A stretch of 64,000 nt of DNA from Sphingomonas horti (GCF_009753715.1 NZ_WQMS01000016.1:1-64000), one strand, 5' to 3'. Shown: positions 9,110-17,123, numbered from the stretch's first letter. A program made the numbers and translations. The notes: generated by a model not told the origin, from the sequence alone.

Positions 9110-9349
9110 GTGTCGCAACCCGTCTCCCAGTTCCTTCATCCCTTCGACGTGGCGCGCCATCCCTCGCTCGAACCCGATCTCAAGCGCGCCATCCTCGCAT
9201 CGTGGGCATCCGACCGCGCCGCGGTCGAAGGACAGCCCTCATTGCGCAATCCGCCGGGAATCCGACGCCCCATTCCGGTCGATGATATCTTTGAGGCACT
9301 CCGCTCGATCGACCGCCAGGAGGGGGCCAGCGCGGCAAGTCTGCAATGA
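9110..9349 (+). CDS. 79-aa hypothetical protein, first gene of stress mini-operon
   Basis: Starts at GTG 9110, supported by an AAGGAGG site seven bases upstream. The product contains '[20 protein letters not shown]' followed by '[14 protein letters not shown]', then '[20 protein letters not shown]'. I recall similar unnamed proteins near stress genes in Sphingomonadales and Rhizobiales, but no function. Its stop overlaps the start of usg (ATGA, 9346-9349). It is transcribed divergently from groESL and shares that intergenic region, so heat or stress co-regulation is plausible (inference). Confidence 0.75.
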   Translation: MSQPVSQFLHPFDVARHPSLEPDLKRAILASWASDRAAVEGQPSLRNPPGIRRPIPVDDIFEALRSIDRQEGASAASLQ

Positions 9350-9615
9350 CCGATCGGGCCTTGATTGCCCAGCTTGGCGGCTATGGACTGACAACGGCCG
9401 AGATCCATTACTACCGGCCCGACGCCCCCTCGCTGTTGCAGCTGTTCGTCTGGCAGGAATATGACCTCGCGCCCGATTTCCCGGTGCTGTTCGATTTTCT
9501 CGATTTTTGGGGCCGGGAAATTAAAGCAGCCCTTCATTCGGTTCGCATCGCGCATGACCAGCTGATCCGACCCGCCGTGTGGCGGGCGGTCGACGGCATC
9601 ATCCCCCTCCAGTGA
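9346..9615 (+). CDS. usg: Usg family protein
   Basis: An 89-aa protein matching the alphaproteobacterial Usg family. The recognisable blocks are 'LGGYGLTTAEIHYYRPD', 'LLQLFVWQEYDLAPDFP' and 'FLDFWGREI', then 'LHSVRIAHDQLIRPAVWR'. Usg was named from a gene near trpF in other bacteria; its biochemical function is unknown. Start and stop both overlap neighbours (ATGA upstream, TGATG downstream), so it is the second gene of a tightly coupled mini-operon. Confidence 0.88.
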   Translation: MTDRALIAQLGGYGLTTAEIHYYRPDAPSLLQLFVWQEYDLAPDFPVLFDFLDFWGREIKAALHSVRIAHDQLIRPAVWRAVDGIIPLQ

Positions 9616-9821
9616 TGTGCGGCCCCCTTTGGCGCTGGCGGTAGCGGGGCCGCCGAACTATCCACGTCGCGCTGACGCGCGAGACCCTGATGGAATTTGC
9701 GTCGGCGCGGCTCGCGATTGCGCAGCACGAGCTGCCCGCGCGGCAAGGCGTGCCGACTTGGCCGATCCGGTGGTCGGTGCACGGGGTAGGCTTGACGCCC
9801 AAAAAGTCGATATCAAAATAG
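9615..9821 (+). pseudogene. Nonsense-interrupted mini-gene (69 codons, amber at codon 10)
   Basis: An ATG at 9615 overlaps the Usg stop (TGATG), continuing the coupling seen upstream. The frame reads nine codons, meets TAG at 9642-9644, then runs open for 58 more codons to TAG at 9819. The downstream part looks like real protein ('HVALTRETLMEFASARLAIA', 'LPARQGVPTWPIR'). A single CAG-to-TAG change would restore a 68-aa product. No family is recognised. It may instead be expressed from an internal ATG at 9690. Confidence 0.45.
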
Positions 9822-9877
9822 TTGTCGGCGATCGTGCCGATCGAAAGGAGTGACAGGTAAGAGGAGGCTGACAAACC

Positions 9878-10039
9878 ATGTCCATCTCCCGATACGATTA
9901 TCTGGATACGGCATCTTCGCGGCCTGCGCCCGAGCCAGAAGTTCGGCGCGCGATCATGGCGAAATGGGCCCTAGCTGAACGAGGACGCCGGCGGAAGGCA
10001 CGCACCTGCAGCGCCACAAGCGGAGGTGACCTTCAATGA
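9878..10039 (+). CDS. 53-aa hypothetical protein of stress mini-operon
   Basis: The ATG at 9878 has GAGGAGG about ten bases upstream, and its TGA overlaps the next ATG (10036-10039). The product starts MSISRYDYLDTASSRPAPEP and continues 'EVRRAIMAKWALAERGRRRK'. That second stretch resembles the '[16 protein letters not shown]' block of the 79-aa protein at 9110, suggesting a distant or truncated paralogue. No function is known. Confidence 0.6.
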   Translation: MSISRYDYLDTASSRPAPEPEVRRAIMAKWALAERGRRRKARTCSATSGGDLQ

Positions 10040-10218
10040 GCAACCGGTTCTTCGAGTATCTCGAGCGGGAGCACGCGCGTCTGGATGCGGCGATTCAGCA
10101 CGAACAGGCAAAGCTGCGTCCCGATGGCATTGAAATTGCCCGGCTGAAAAGGCTGAAGCTTGCGGTCAAGGATCAGCTGACCGCATGGCGACGCGACGAA
10201 ATCGGCGCCGTCGCCTGA
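10036..10218 (+). CDS. DUF465 / YdcH-like protein
   Basis: A 60-aa helical-hairpin protein. It starts MSNRFFEYLEREHARLDAAI and ends with 'IARLKRLKLAVKDQLTAWRR', which is the DUF465 pattern of short, charged, coiled-coil proteins. GGAGG lies nine bases upstream, and the ATG overlaps the stop of the 53-aa gene. It is the last gene of the divergent mini-operon. Function unknown for the family. Confidence 0.82.
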   Translation: MSNRFFEYLEREHARLDAAIQHEQAKLRPDGIEIARLKRLKLAVKDQLTAWRRDEIGAVA

Positions 10219-10701
10219 GCGAAATCTTCGCTGGACGGTGTCGGCGCGTGTTCTGCTTCGACATGGTGGAATGGGTCGGCGACAGCGCTTCTCGGGCTGT
10301 TCAAGCTAGGTCGCGTGCGACCCCTGCGTAAGATCCGATATCGTCATTGGCACTGAACCGCCCGAGGTCCGATTTCAACGCCCTGAGCGGACGCGCAGCA
10401 ATCATAACGCGTCCGGCAGATATGGGCGCTGAGTTGACGGTCGCCTGTAATGAGCGTGCCGCCATCTTGTTGGCACATTTGTGCTTGCGATTGTGCTTTC
10501 GGATGTGCCAAGCGGCGGCTTGCAGCCGCGGTTCGCGCGGCGCATGCGCAGTTTTCAGCCATTTTTGGCGGGCCGCGCTGGGGTCGGGAAGAATGGGTTG
10601 CGAATCCTCTCTCCCCGACCAACATCCTCTAAGCCGCTGCCCCCATCTGTCCGGCCGCGCCGGTCGGCCGTCGCAGCACCGGGTCCGTGACGCCGCCAGT
10701 G
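10219..10701. other. Intergenic stretch of about 480 bases, no clear gene
   Basis: I find no frame with coding character on either strand. At 10582-10620 an inverted repeat GGTCGGG/CCCGACC encloses GGTTGCGAATCC, followed by A. This resembles the T-arm and acceptor end of a tRNA but has an inserted G and no tRNA body upstream. It could be a decayed tRNA end or chance. Confidence 0.4.
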
Positions 10702-11088
10702 CTAGCTGGTCGCTGCCTTGCGGCCGGCGGGGCGGCTTTCGAGGATGGTCTGGATCAGGCTGCGCAGCACGCGCGCCGGGACCGGTTTGCTGATCCGCGG
10801 CACCTCCGCGTAGCGGTCCTGAATCGAGGCGCGGTCATAGCCGGTGGTGAAGGCGAAGGGCACGTCGCGCGCGATCAGCTCGTCGGCGATCGGATAGGCC
10901 CAGATCCCGCCCAGGTTGATGTCGACCAGCGCCGCGTCGATCGGCGTCGACCGGATCGCCGCCACGGCCTCCTCGACCGAGCCGCAGGGCCCGACCACCT
11001 CAAGGCCCAGATCGCCAACTTCCTCGCACATCTCTGCCGCGACCAGGAACTCGTCCTCAACCAGCAGGATGCGTTTGGGCCTTTCCAT
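10702..11088 (-). CDS. Single-domain response regulator
   Basis: 128 aa, a receiver domain only. It has 'RILLVEDEFLVAAEMCEE' with the acidic pair, 'ALVDINLGG' holding the phospho-acceptor Asp, 'PFAFTTGYD' with the conserved Thr, and Lys in 'PRISKPV'. There is no output domain. The start at ATG 11088 lies inside the 3' end of the kinase gene (32-base overlap), so it is cotranslated with the HWE kinase, its likely partner. Such stand-alone receivers commonly serve as phosphate sinks or HWE-kinase outputs in alphaproteobacteria. Confidence 0.9.
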   Translation of the reverse strand: MERPKRILLVEDEFLVAAEMCEEVGDLGLEVVGPCGSVEEAVAAIRSTPIDAALVDINLGGIWAYPIADELIARDVPFAFTTGYDRASIQDRYAEVPRISKPVPARVLRSLIQTILESRPAGRKAATS

Positions 11089-13018
11089 CCGGTTTCTCCC
11101 GTCCGATCGGAATCCGCAGCTCGCAGTGGATGCCGTCCTCTGCGAACCTGAAGTCCGTTTCCGCGCCAAGGTCGTAAGGCAGCGCCTGCTCGATCAGCTT
11201 GCGGCCGAAGCCGCGGCGGTCGCGCTGCGCCGCGCCATCCATCTCGACGCCGCTCTCGGTCCAGCGGATGACCAGCAGCTCGCGCCAGTCGGGCCTGGCC
11301 AGATCCCAGGAGATCGCCAATTGGCCGGAATGGTTGGCGAGCGCGCCATATTTGATCGCGTTGGTCGTCAGCTCGTGCAGCGCCAGCGTCAGCACCTGAA
11401 CCTCGCGCGCGGTCAGCGGCACTTCCGGCCCGGCGACGACGATGCGATCGCTGTCGAGCGGCGCGCCGTGCGCGTCCAGCTCGCCGCGGACGAGGTCGTC
11501 GACCTTCACTTCGTCCGCGCCGCTGGACAGCAGGCTCTGCACCCGGCTCAGCGCGGAAAGCCGGTCGCCGAATTCCTGCCCGAATTGATCCAGGCTGGCG
11601 CTCGACCGCAGCGTCTGCTGCGCGATCCCGCGCACGATCGCAAGCAGGTTGCGCGTGCGGTGCTGCAGCTCCGCAACCAGCGTCTGCTGCAGCTCCTCGT
11701 CGCGCTTGCGGCGGGAGATGTCGTTGAACAGGATCGCGACGCGGTGCTGGTCGGGGTCGCCCGCGCGCATCGCATAGACATCGTACCAGCGTCCATCCAG
11801 CGCCTTCGCCCGCTGCTCGAACCGGGCCGGCTCGCCGGTCAGCGCGACCCGCCCGTAAGTCTCGAACCAATGGTCCTCATGGCCCGGCGCCAGTTCGCGC
11901 ATCCTCTTGCCGACTGCGTCCTTCAGGCCCGTCTGCCGCTCGAACGCCGGATTCACCTCGACGAAGCGATAGTCGCGGCCCCGGCCCGCCTCGTCGAACA
12001 GCATCTCGACGATGCAGAAGCCCTGGTCGATCGACTTGAACAGCCGGCTGTAGCGCTCCTGGCTTTCCCGGAGCGCGGCCTCGGCGCGGGTGGTCGAGGT
12101 GACATCCAGAAAGGTCAGCACGGCGCCGGCGATGAAATTGTCGATGCTGCGATAGGGCAGGATCCGCGCGATGTAATTGCGTTCGCCGTCTGCCGACGTG
12201 ACCGCGCGCTCGCTGGTGCCCAGCGTCTTCAGCACCCGCCGGACGTCGTCCTGCAATTCCGCATAGGCGACGCGGCTCGCGACATGGTCGATCGGCCGGC
12301 CCAGATCGGTCTCGATCAGGTGGAAGATGTCGGTCGCGGCGGGCGTGAAGTTGCGCAGCCGCAGGTCGTTGTCGAGGAAGACGGTCGCGATCTGCGTCGA
12401 TTCGAGCAGGTTCTTCAGGTCCGAGTTGGTGCGCGCCAGCTCGCCGACCCGGTGCGCGAGCTCGCCGTTGACGGTCTGCAGTTCCTCGTTGACCGACTGC
12501 AGCTCCTCCTTGGAGGTCTCGAGCTCCTCGTTGGCGGACTGCAGCTCCTCGTTGATCGACTGATATTCCTCGTTGGAGGATTTCAGCTCCTCGTTGGTGC
12601 TTTCCAGCTCCTCGATCGTGGTCTGCAGCCGCTCCATGGTCAGCCGCAGCTCGGCCTCGATCTGCTGGACATGCTCGTCGCTGACCAGCTTCTGGTCGCC
12701 GCTCCATTCGCCCTCTTCCGGGGTCGGGCCCCCATCCTGGAACAGCACGACGAAGGCGGTCACTTCCCTGTCGTCCCCGATCGGCTCGACGATCAGGTTG
12801 GCGAGCGAAGCGGAGCCGTTCCGGCCCATCGGCACGCGCGCCATCTCGACCCGCTGCCGTTCCTCGGCGGCGCGATGCAGCGCGGACCTGAGGTCCAGCC
12901 GCAGATCGCGATGGACGAGCGCCAGCAGGTTCAGGCTGGCGGCCCCGGCTGCGGGTTCGAGGTAGCGGCCGGTCCGGCCCGAAAAGTGCAGCACGTCATA
13001 TTGCGGGTCGATGACCAC
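11057..13018 (-). CDS. PAS / HWE-type sensor histidine kinase, apparently split from CheBR
   Basis: 653 aa from GTG 13018. The order is a PAS-like segment, a long heptad coiled coil (about residues 110-200, with repeats such as 'ELESTNEELKSSNEEY'), two PAS domains, and a C-terminal HWE/HisKA_2 kinase. The kinase has the H-box 'AELQHRTRNLLAIVRG', the N-box 'LHELTTNAIKYGAL', 'IRWTESG' and the G-box 'RRGFGRKLIEQAL'. The frame stays open upstream to 13108 and reads 'GALTGTISRRAEAVAERYAP', which looks coding but has no good start. In related bacteria the CheB-CheR-PAS-kinase chain is often one polypeptide, so this is probably its C-terminal half, displaced by a -1 frameshift. Confidence 0.88.
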   Translation of the reverse strand: MVIDPQYDVLHFSGRTGRYLEPAAGAASLNLLALVHRDLRLDLRSALHRAAEERQRVEMARVPMGRNGSASLANLIVEPIGDDREVTAFVVLFQDGGPTPEEGEWSGDQKLVSDEHVQQIEAELRLTMERLQTTIEELESTNEELKSSNEEYQSINEELQSANEELETSKEELQSVNEELQTVNGELAHRVGELARTNSDLKNLLESTQIATVFLDNDLRLRNFTPAATDIFHLIETDLGRPIDHVASRVAYAELQDDVRRVLKTLGTSERAVTSADGERNYIARILPYRSIDNFIAGAVLTFLDVTSTTRAEAALRESQERYSRLFKSIDQGFCIVEMLFDEAGRGRDYRFVEVNPAFERQTGLKDAVGKRMRELAPGHEDHWFETYGRVALTGEPARFEQRAKALDGRWYDVYAMRAGDPDQHRVAILFNDISRRKRDEELQQTLVAELQHRTRNLLAIVRGIAQQTLRSSASLDQFGQEFGDRLSALSRVQSLLSSGADEVKVDDLVRGELDAHGAPLDSDRIVVAGPEVPLTAREVQVLTLALHELTTNAIKYGALANHSGQLAISWDLARPDWRELLVIRWTESGVEMDGAAQRDRRGFGRKLIEQALPYDLGAETDFRFAEDGIHCELRIPIGREKPDGKAQTHPAG

Positions 13019-13074
13019 GTAAGCGGGGGCGTAGCGCTCAGCGACCGCTTCGGCGCGCCGGCTGATCGTGCCGG

Positions 13075-14646
13075 TCAGCGCGCCGCCCTTGGCAGCGCGG
13101 GCATCGCTTCATGCGCGTCCGGCATCCGGTGCGCGCGCGGCGACAGCGGGAAATCGGGCAGGACGCGCGTCGCCGTATCCAGCCGGCGAAACACGCGGTT
13201 CTTGCGGTCGACCGGCGCGAACAGCTTCTGGTGGCGCGTGACGTTCTCCGAAGGACCGAGGAACAGCACGCCGCCCGGCCGTAGCGAGAAGTGAAAGATC
13301 GGGATCACCCGGTTCTGCAGGTCCGCGTTCAGGTAGATCAGCAGGTTGCGGCACGACAGCAGGTCGATCCGCGAAAAGGGCGCGTCCTTGACCAGATTGT
13401 GCGGCGAGAAGATGCACATCTCGCGCAGCTCCTTCGCCACGCAATAGGTATCGCCTTCCTTGACGAACCAGCGCGCCAGCCGCTCGGGCGTGACGTGTTC
13501 GGCGATCGATTCCGAATAGCGTCCCGCCCGCGCGATCGCGAGCGCGCGGGCGTCCAGGTCCGTTGCGAAGATCTGCACCTGCGGCGGCGTGTCGAGCGTC
13601 GCCATGTGCTCGCGCAGCAGCATCGCGATCGAATAGGCTTCCTCGCCGGTCGCGCAGCCCAGCACCCAGACCCGGAGATGATCGTCCGCGCCCTTTCCTT
13701 CAAAGAGGCGCGGCAGCTCCTGCTCCAGCGCGTCGAATTCCTGCGGGTCGCGGAAGAATTGGGTGACGCCGATCAGCAGGTCCTGGAACAGGTGGTGCAC
13801 TTCCTCGCGGTCGCCGCGCAGCCGGTCGATATAGGCGGCGATCTCCTGGATCTGCACCACCTGCATCCGGCGCTGGATGCGGCGCAGGAAGGTATTGCGC
13901 TTATAGCCGTGGAAATCATTGCCGGTGACGTTGCGCAGGATGGTGGCGATCTTGCCGATCTCGTCGGCCCGGCTTTCGGCCTCTTCCTCATCGCTCTGCC
14001 GCCCGGCGCCGACCTGGCGCAGGTTGCTGATATAAAGCGCGATCTGCTTCGGGATCAGCGCGATCGGCAGCAGCATGTCGACGACGCCGGCCGCGCTGGA
14101 GGCGGTCTGATCGGCCGGGTTGGGATCGCCGGGAACGGATTCGGCGATTGAAAGGCCGCCGAATTCCTTCGTCGCCGTCACGCCCGCCGTGCCGTCATTG
14201 CCAAGCCCGGTCAGCAGGACGCCGATGGCGCGGTCCTGCGCGTGCTCGGCCAGCGAGATCAGCATCGAATCCACGGTGGCGCGGTGCCCGACCGGATTGC
14301 CGGCGACACGCGTGCGGACATGGCCGTCCTCCAGCGTGATCAGGTCGTCGGGTCCGCACACATAGATCTGGTTGGCTTCCAGCGGCTCGCCGTTGGCGGC
14401 GAGCTTCACGCCGAAGCTGCCTGCACGCGACAGGGACTCGCAGACGGTTTCGACGCCCAGCCCTTCCTGCTGCCGGACGGCGACGATATAGGCAGCACCC
14501 AGTTCAGGGCCCAGGGCGGCGAACAGCTGCTCGAGCGAACGAAGCGAGGCGGCGCTGACGCCGATTCCGACGATCGCGGCGGGGCTGGTCGCCCGGCCTG
14601 CCTCTCGCTTGCGCGCGGGCTTCCGCTTGTCGTCCGAATCGCTCAC
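13075..14646 (-). CDS. CheB-CheR fusion (methylesterase-like + methyltransferase)
   Basis: 523 aa. Residues about 20-200 are a CheB-like domain: 'VGIGVSAASLRSLEQLF' keeps the Ser and 'VLLTGLGNDGTAG' the Asp. The catalytic His of the usual 'VQHL' motif is replaced ('IVAVRQQEG'), so esterase activity is doubtful. Residues about 230-490 are CheR, with 'DFHGYKRNTFLRRIQRRM', the SAM motif 'VWVLGCATGEEAYSIAML' and 'LLSCRNLLIYL'. The stop at 13075 overlaps the upstream-open frame of the kinase gene, and the last residues (PALPRAAR) look out of register. This is probably a frameshifted hybrid sensor, either natural or a base-calling error. Confidence 0.87.
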   Translation of the reverse strand: MSDSDDKRKPARKREAGRATSPAAIVGIGVSAASLRSLEQLFAALGPELGAAYIVAVRQQEGLGVETVCESLSRAGSFGVKLAANGEPLEANQIYVCGPDDLITLEDGHVRTRVAGNPVGHRATVDSMLISLAEHAQDRAIGVLLTGLGNDGTAGVTATKEFGGLSIAESVPGDPNPADQTASSAAGVVDMLLPIALIPKQIALYISNLRQVGAGRQSDEEEAESRADEIGKIATILRNVTGNDFHGYKRNTFLRRIQRRMQVVQIQEIAAYIDRLRGDREEVHHLFQDLLIGVTQFFRDPQEFDALEQELPRLFEGKGADDHLRVWVLGCATGEEAYSIAMLLREHMATLDTPPQVQIFATDLDARALAIARAGRYSESIAEHVTPERLARWFVKEGDTYCVAKELREMCIFSPHNLVKDAPFSRIDLLSCRNLLIYLNADLQNRVIPIFHFSLRPGGVLFLGPSENVTRHQKLFAPVDRKNRVFRRLDTATRVLPDFPLSPRAHRMPDAHEAMPALPRAAR

Positions 14647-14710
14647 TTCATGGCCCGCCTAGCTTTTTCCGCATCTTAATCGCATTGCGGCGCCGACAGA
14701 AGCAGCCGTG

Positions 14711-15721
14711 TCAAATCTCCTGGTCTCGCCGGGCGCGGCCCATCCGCCGCGACAGCGTCGCCGCCTCACGCAAGGTGCGGGCGTAGCGGCGATATTCCTC
14801 GGCGCGGGAGTCATACAGTTCGGCAACCGCCTGGCGGCCGGTGTCCCGGGCGTCGCGCGCCATCCGCTCGACCAGCGTCACGCGCTCCTCCATCACCCGC
14901 ATTGCGATCCGCATCGCCTCGTCCACCTCGTCGATCCGCGACGCCAGGATCTCCGCGGTGTAGGAATGGCCGATCTGGCACCGGTAGCGCAGCGGCCGCG
15001 CGTCGTTGACCTCCGAAAGCACACCGTGACAATCCGGGCAGGACAAGGGACTGGGTCTCGCTATACGTGCGAGATCGTCGCTGCCCAGCCTGCGTCCGGC
15101 TGCGATCTCGACTTCCAGCGCCAGCGACTCCGGGGGCGGCCGCTCGGGTCCGGCATCGCTCCGCGCAATGCCGGCGATCACGTCGGCCAGATCCACAGCC
15201 GCTGCGACATGGTCGGCCTCGACCGCCTCCAGCGCGGCCAGCGGCATCTGGTCCACTTCCGCGTCGAGCGGATGCTGGACCACGGCGGTGCCCCCCACCG
15301 ACTTGATCGCATGCAGGCCCGCCGCCCCATCGTTCAGCGCGCCCGTAAGGACGACGCCGACGGCGCGCGAACCGTAGGACAGGGCCGCCGACCGGAACAG
15401 CGGGTCGATCGCCGGCCGCACCATATTCTCGCGCGGGCCGTCGCCCAGGCGGATCGTGCCGTCGATCAGCAGCAGGTGCCGGTCGGGCACGGCGACATAG
15501 ACGCGGCCTTTTTCGATCGCCTGGCCGTCGGTCGCCTCCGATACCGGCAGGCTGTCCGACGTGCCGAGCGTCTCGGCGAGGTAGCCGCGTGAGTTGGATG
15601 GCACATGCGTGCTGATGAAGATGCTCGCCGGCAGGTCGCGCGGCAGGCCGCGCACGACTTCCCTCAGCACGGCGCCGCTGCCGGCGGAACCGCCGATCGC
15701 TATGATATCCCTGTTCGCCAT
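14711..15721 (-). CDS. CheB-type protein-glutamate methylesterase, stand-alone
   Basis: 336 aa. A CheB catalytic domain without a receiver: Ser in 'IGGSAGSGAVLREV', His in 'IFISTHVPSNS' and Asp in 'VVLTGALNDGAAGL' are all present. A C-terminal part with C-x-x-C and C-x(3)-H elements ('SCPDCHGVL', 'YRCQIGHSYT') may form a small zinc ribbon, followed by a helical tail. The start at ATG 15721 was chosen because homology begins there (MANRDIIAIGG). It lies 64 bases upstream of the CheBR gene in the same orientation, suggesting a non-chemotactic signalling operon. Confidence 0.88.
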   Translation of the reverse strand: MANRDIIAIGGSAGSGAVLREVVRGLPRDLPASIFISTHVPSNSRGYLAETLGTSDSLPVSEATDGQAIEKGRVYVAVPDRHLLLIDGTIRLGDGPRENMVRPAIDPLFRSAALSYGSRAVGVVLTGALNDGAAGLHAIKSVGGTAVVQHPLDAEVDQMPLAALEAVEADHVAAAVDLADVIAGIARSDAGPERPPPESLALEVEIAAGRRLGSDDLARIARPSPLSCPDCHGVLSEVNDARPLRYRCQIGHSYTAEILASRIDEVDEAMRIAMRVMEERVTLVERMARDARDTGRQAVAELYDSRAEEYRRYARTLREAATLSRRMGRARRDQEI

Positions 15722-15857
15722 GCATGTGGCCTTGTCTGCCGCTCCACCCCCCAACATCGCAGGAGCGATGCCAGTTCCGCTGGCGCTGCGCTTCGTGACC
15801 GCCCGGGCGGCATGCGCCGTCGTTGTCAGCGCCGGGCGGGCGTGACAGAAGGCGGGG

Positions 15858-17123
15858 GTGGCAGCCGATGGGTCGATCGGAGCGGACGCGCCGCGCAGCA
15901 TTCTCGCGGCGATCGGGCGGGGCTCGACCTCGCTGTCGGTCGTGCGCCGCGCGGCGGACCTTGCTCGCGCCTATCGCTGCCCGTGGGAAGCGGTGCACGT
16001 CGTCACCCCGGACGCGTTCGACAAGAATAGCGACCTCGATGCCGCCGAGGCGCTGACGGAAGCCGCCGAGCTCGGCGCCGCCGTCGCCCGCATTCCCGCT
16101 GCCTCGGTGGCGGACGGGCTGTGCGCCCATATCGAGGATGCGCACGTCACCGACATCGTGATGGGCACGCACCGGCGCAGCGGCTGGCGCGCGTTCGTGC
16201 AGCGGCGGCTGCCCGGCCAGCTGGTCGATCGCGGCGTCGCGGCCGATATCCACCTGGTCCCTTCGGCCGCCCGGCCGCTGCCGAAGCGCGGCAAGCGGGC
16301 GGTTCCGGCGCGCGATCCGGCCGCTCCCTATTGGAAGACGGCCGGCCTTACGGTGGCGACGGCGGCGGTCGCGATGGCGCTGTCGCCCTGGCTCAGCACC
16401 GGCGCGCTCAGCCTGTTGTTCCTGTTCCCGGTGATCGGCGCGGCGGCGCTGTTCGGCACGCGGCCGGGCCTGCTCAGCGCTGCGCTGGCGGTGCTGCTCA
16501 CCAATTTCCTGTTCGTCGAGCCGCACTTCGCGTTCAAGCCGTCGATGCCGCAGAGCTGGGTGCTGGCGGTGGTGCTGGGGCTGGCCGCGGCCCATACCGG
16601 CTTCGTCACGTCGGAGCTGAGGCGCCGGGTGGGCCTGAGCGACCGCAATGCGCGGGAGAATGCCAGCCTGGCCGGCTTCGCGCTCCAGCTGACGCGCGTC
16701 TCCGACTGGGCCGGCACCGCCCGCATCGTCTGCTCCGAGGTATCGAGCCTGATGGGCGGGCTGCAGACGGTGGTGGTCCGCGAGGTCGAAGGCGAGCTCA
16801 CATGCATCGCCGGCTTCCCGGGCGAGGCGATGTTCAGCCCGGTCGATACCACCGCGCTTGAATGGGCCTGGCAGAAGGGCGAGGAAGCCGGCAGCGGCAC
16901 GCGCATCCTGGCTGACGCCAATTGGCAGTTCCAGCCGCTCCGCACGTCGCTCGGCACGCTCGCGGTGCTGGGGCTGGCGAGCGAGGACGGGCGCGATCCG
17001 GTGCGCGCCGACCAGAAAGTGCTGCTCGCGACCTTGCTCGCCCAGGCCGCGCTCGCCCATGAACGCCTTCGCCTCGAGGACGAGATGCGCGCGGCCGCCG
17101 CCCCGAACGCGCCCGCAGCCTGA
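15858..17123 (+). CDS. KdpD-like sensor without kinase domain (USP + DUF4118 + GAF)
   Basis: 421 aa from GTG 15858. The N-terminal 150 residues resemble a universal stress protein ('ILAAIGRGSTSLSVVRRAAD', 'DIVMGTHRRSGWRAFVQRRL'). About residues 155-255 hold four closely spaced membrane helices as in the KdpD DUF4118 region ('LSLLFLFPVIGAAALFG', 'LLTNFLFVEPHFAF'). The rest is a GAF-like domain. The protein ends after GAF, with no dimerisation or ATPase domain, so it cannot autophosphorylate. It may be a sensor partner for the divergent CheB/CheR/HWE system (inference). Confidence 0.8.
   Translation: MAADGSIGADAPRSILAAIGRGSTSLSVVRRAADLARAYRCPWEAVHVVTPDAFDKNSDLDAAEALTEAAELGAAVARIPAASVADGLCAHIEDAHVTDIVMGTHRRSGWRAFVQRRLPGQLVDRGVAADIHLVPSAARPLPKRGKRAVPARDPAAPYWKTAGLTVATAAVAMALSPWLSTGALSLLFLFPVIGAAALFGTRPGLLSAALAVLLTNFLFVEPHFAFKPSMPQSWVLAVVLGLAAAHTGFVTSELRRRVGLSDRNARENASLAGFALQLTRVSDWAGTARIVCSEVSSLMGGLQTVVVREVEGELTCIAGFPGEAMFSPVDTTALEWAWQKGEEAGSGTRILADANWQFQPLRTSLGTLAVLGLASEDGRDPVRADQKVLLATLLAQAALAHERLRLEDEMRAAAAPNAPAA

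Noticed and set aside
10344-10625. Minus-strand frame of 93 codons in the gap before the response regulator
   Set aside because: Cys/Arg/Ala composition is not protein-like, there is no ribosome site, and neighbouring genes show no coupling.
10916-13294. A very long plus-strand open frame opposite the CheBR/kinase genes
   Set aside because: It is the antisense of two genes with clear domain motifs; its product is rich in Ala, Arg, Asp and Leu with no recognisable domain. High GC makes antisense stops rare.
14811-17060. Long minus-strand open frame across the KdpD-like gene and the CheB gene
   Set aside because: Composition is Arg/Ala/Gly rich without motifs, and it crosses a divergent promoter region. 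It is a GC-driven shadow.
15858-17123. Annotating the KdpD-like protein as the potassium sensor kinase KdpD
   Set aside because: It lacks the kinase domain and the N-terminal KdpD ATP-binding domain, and no kdpABC genes are near.
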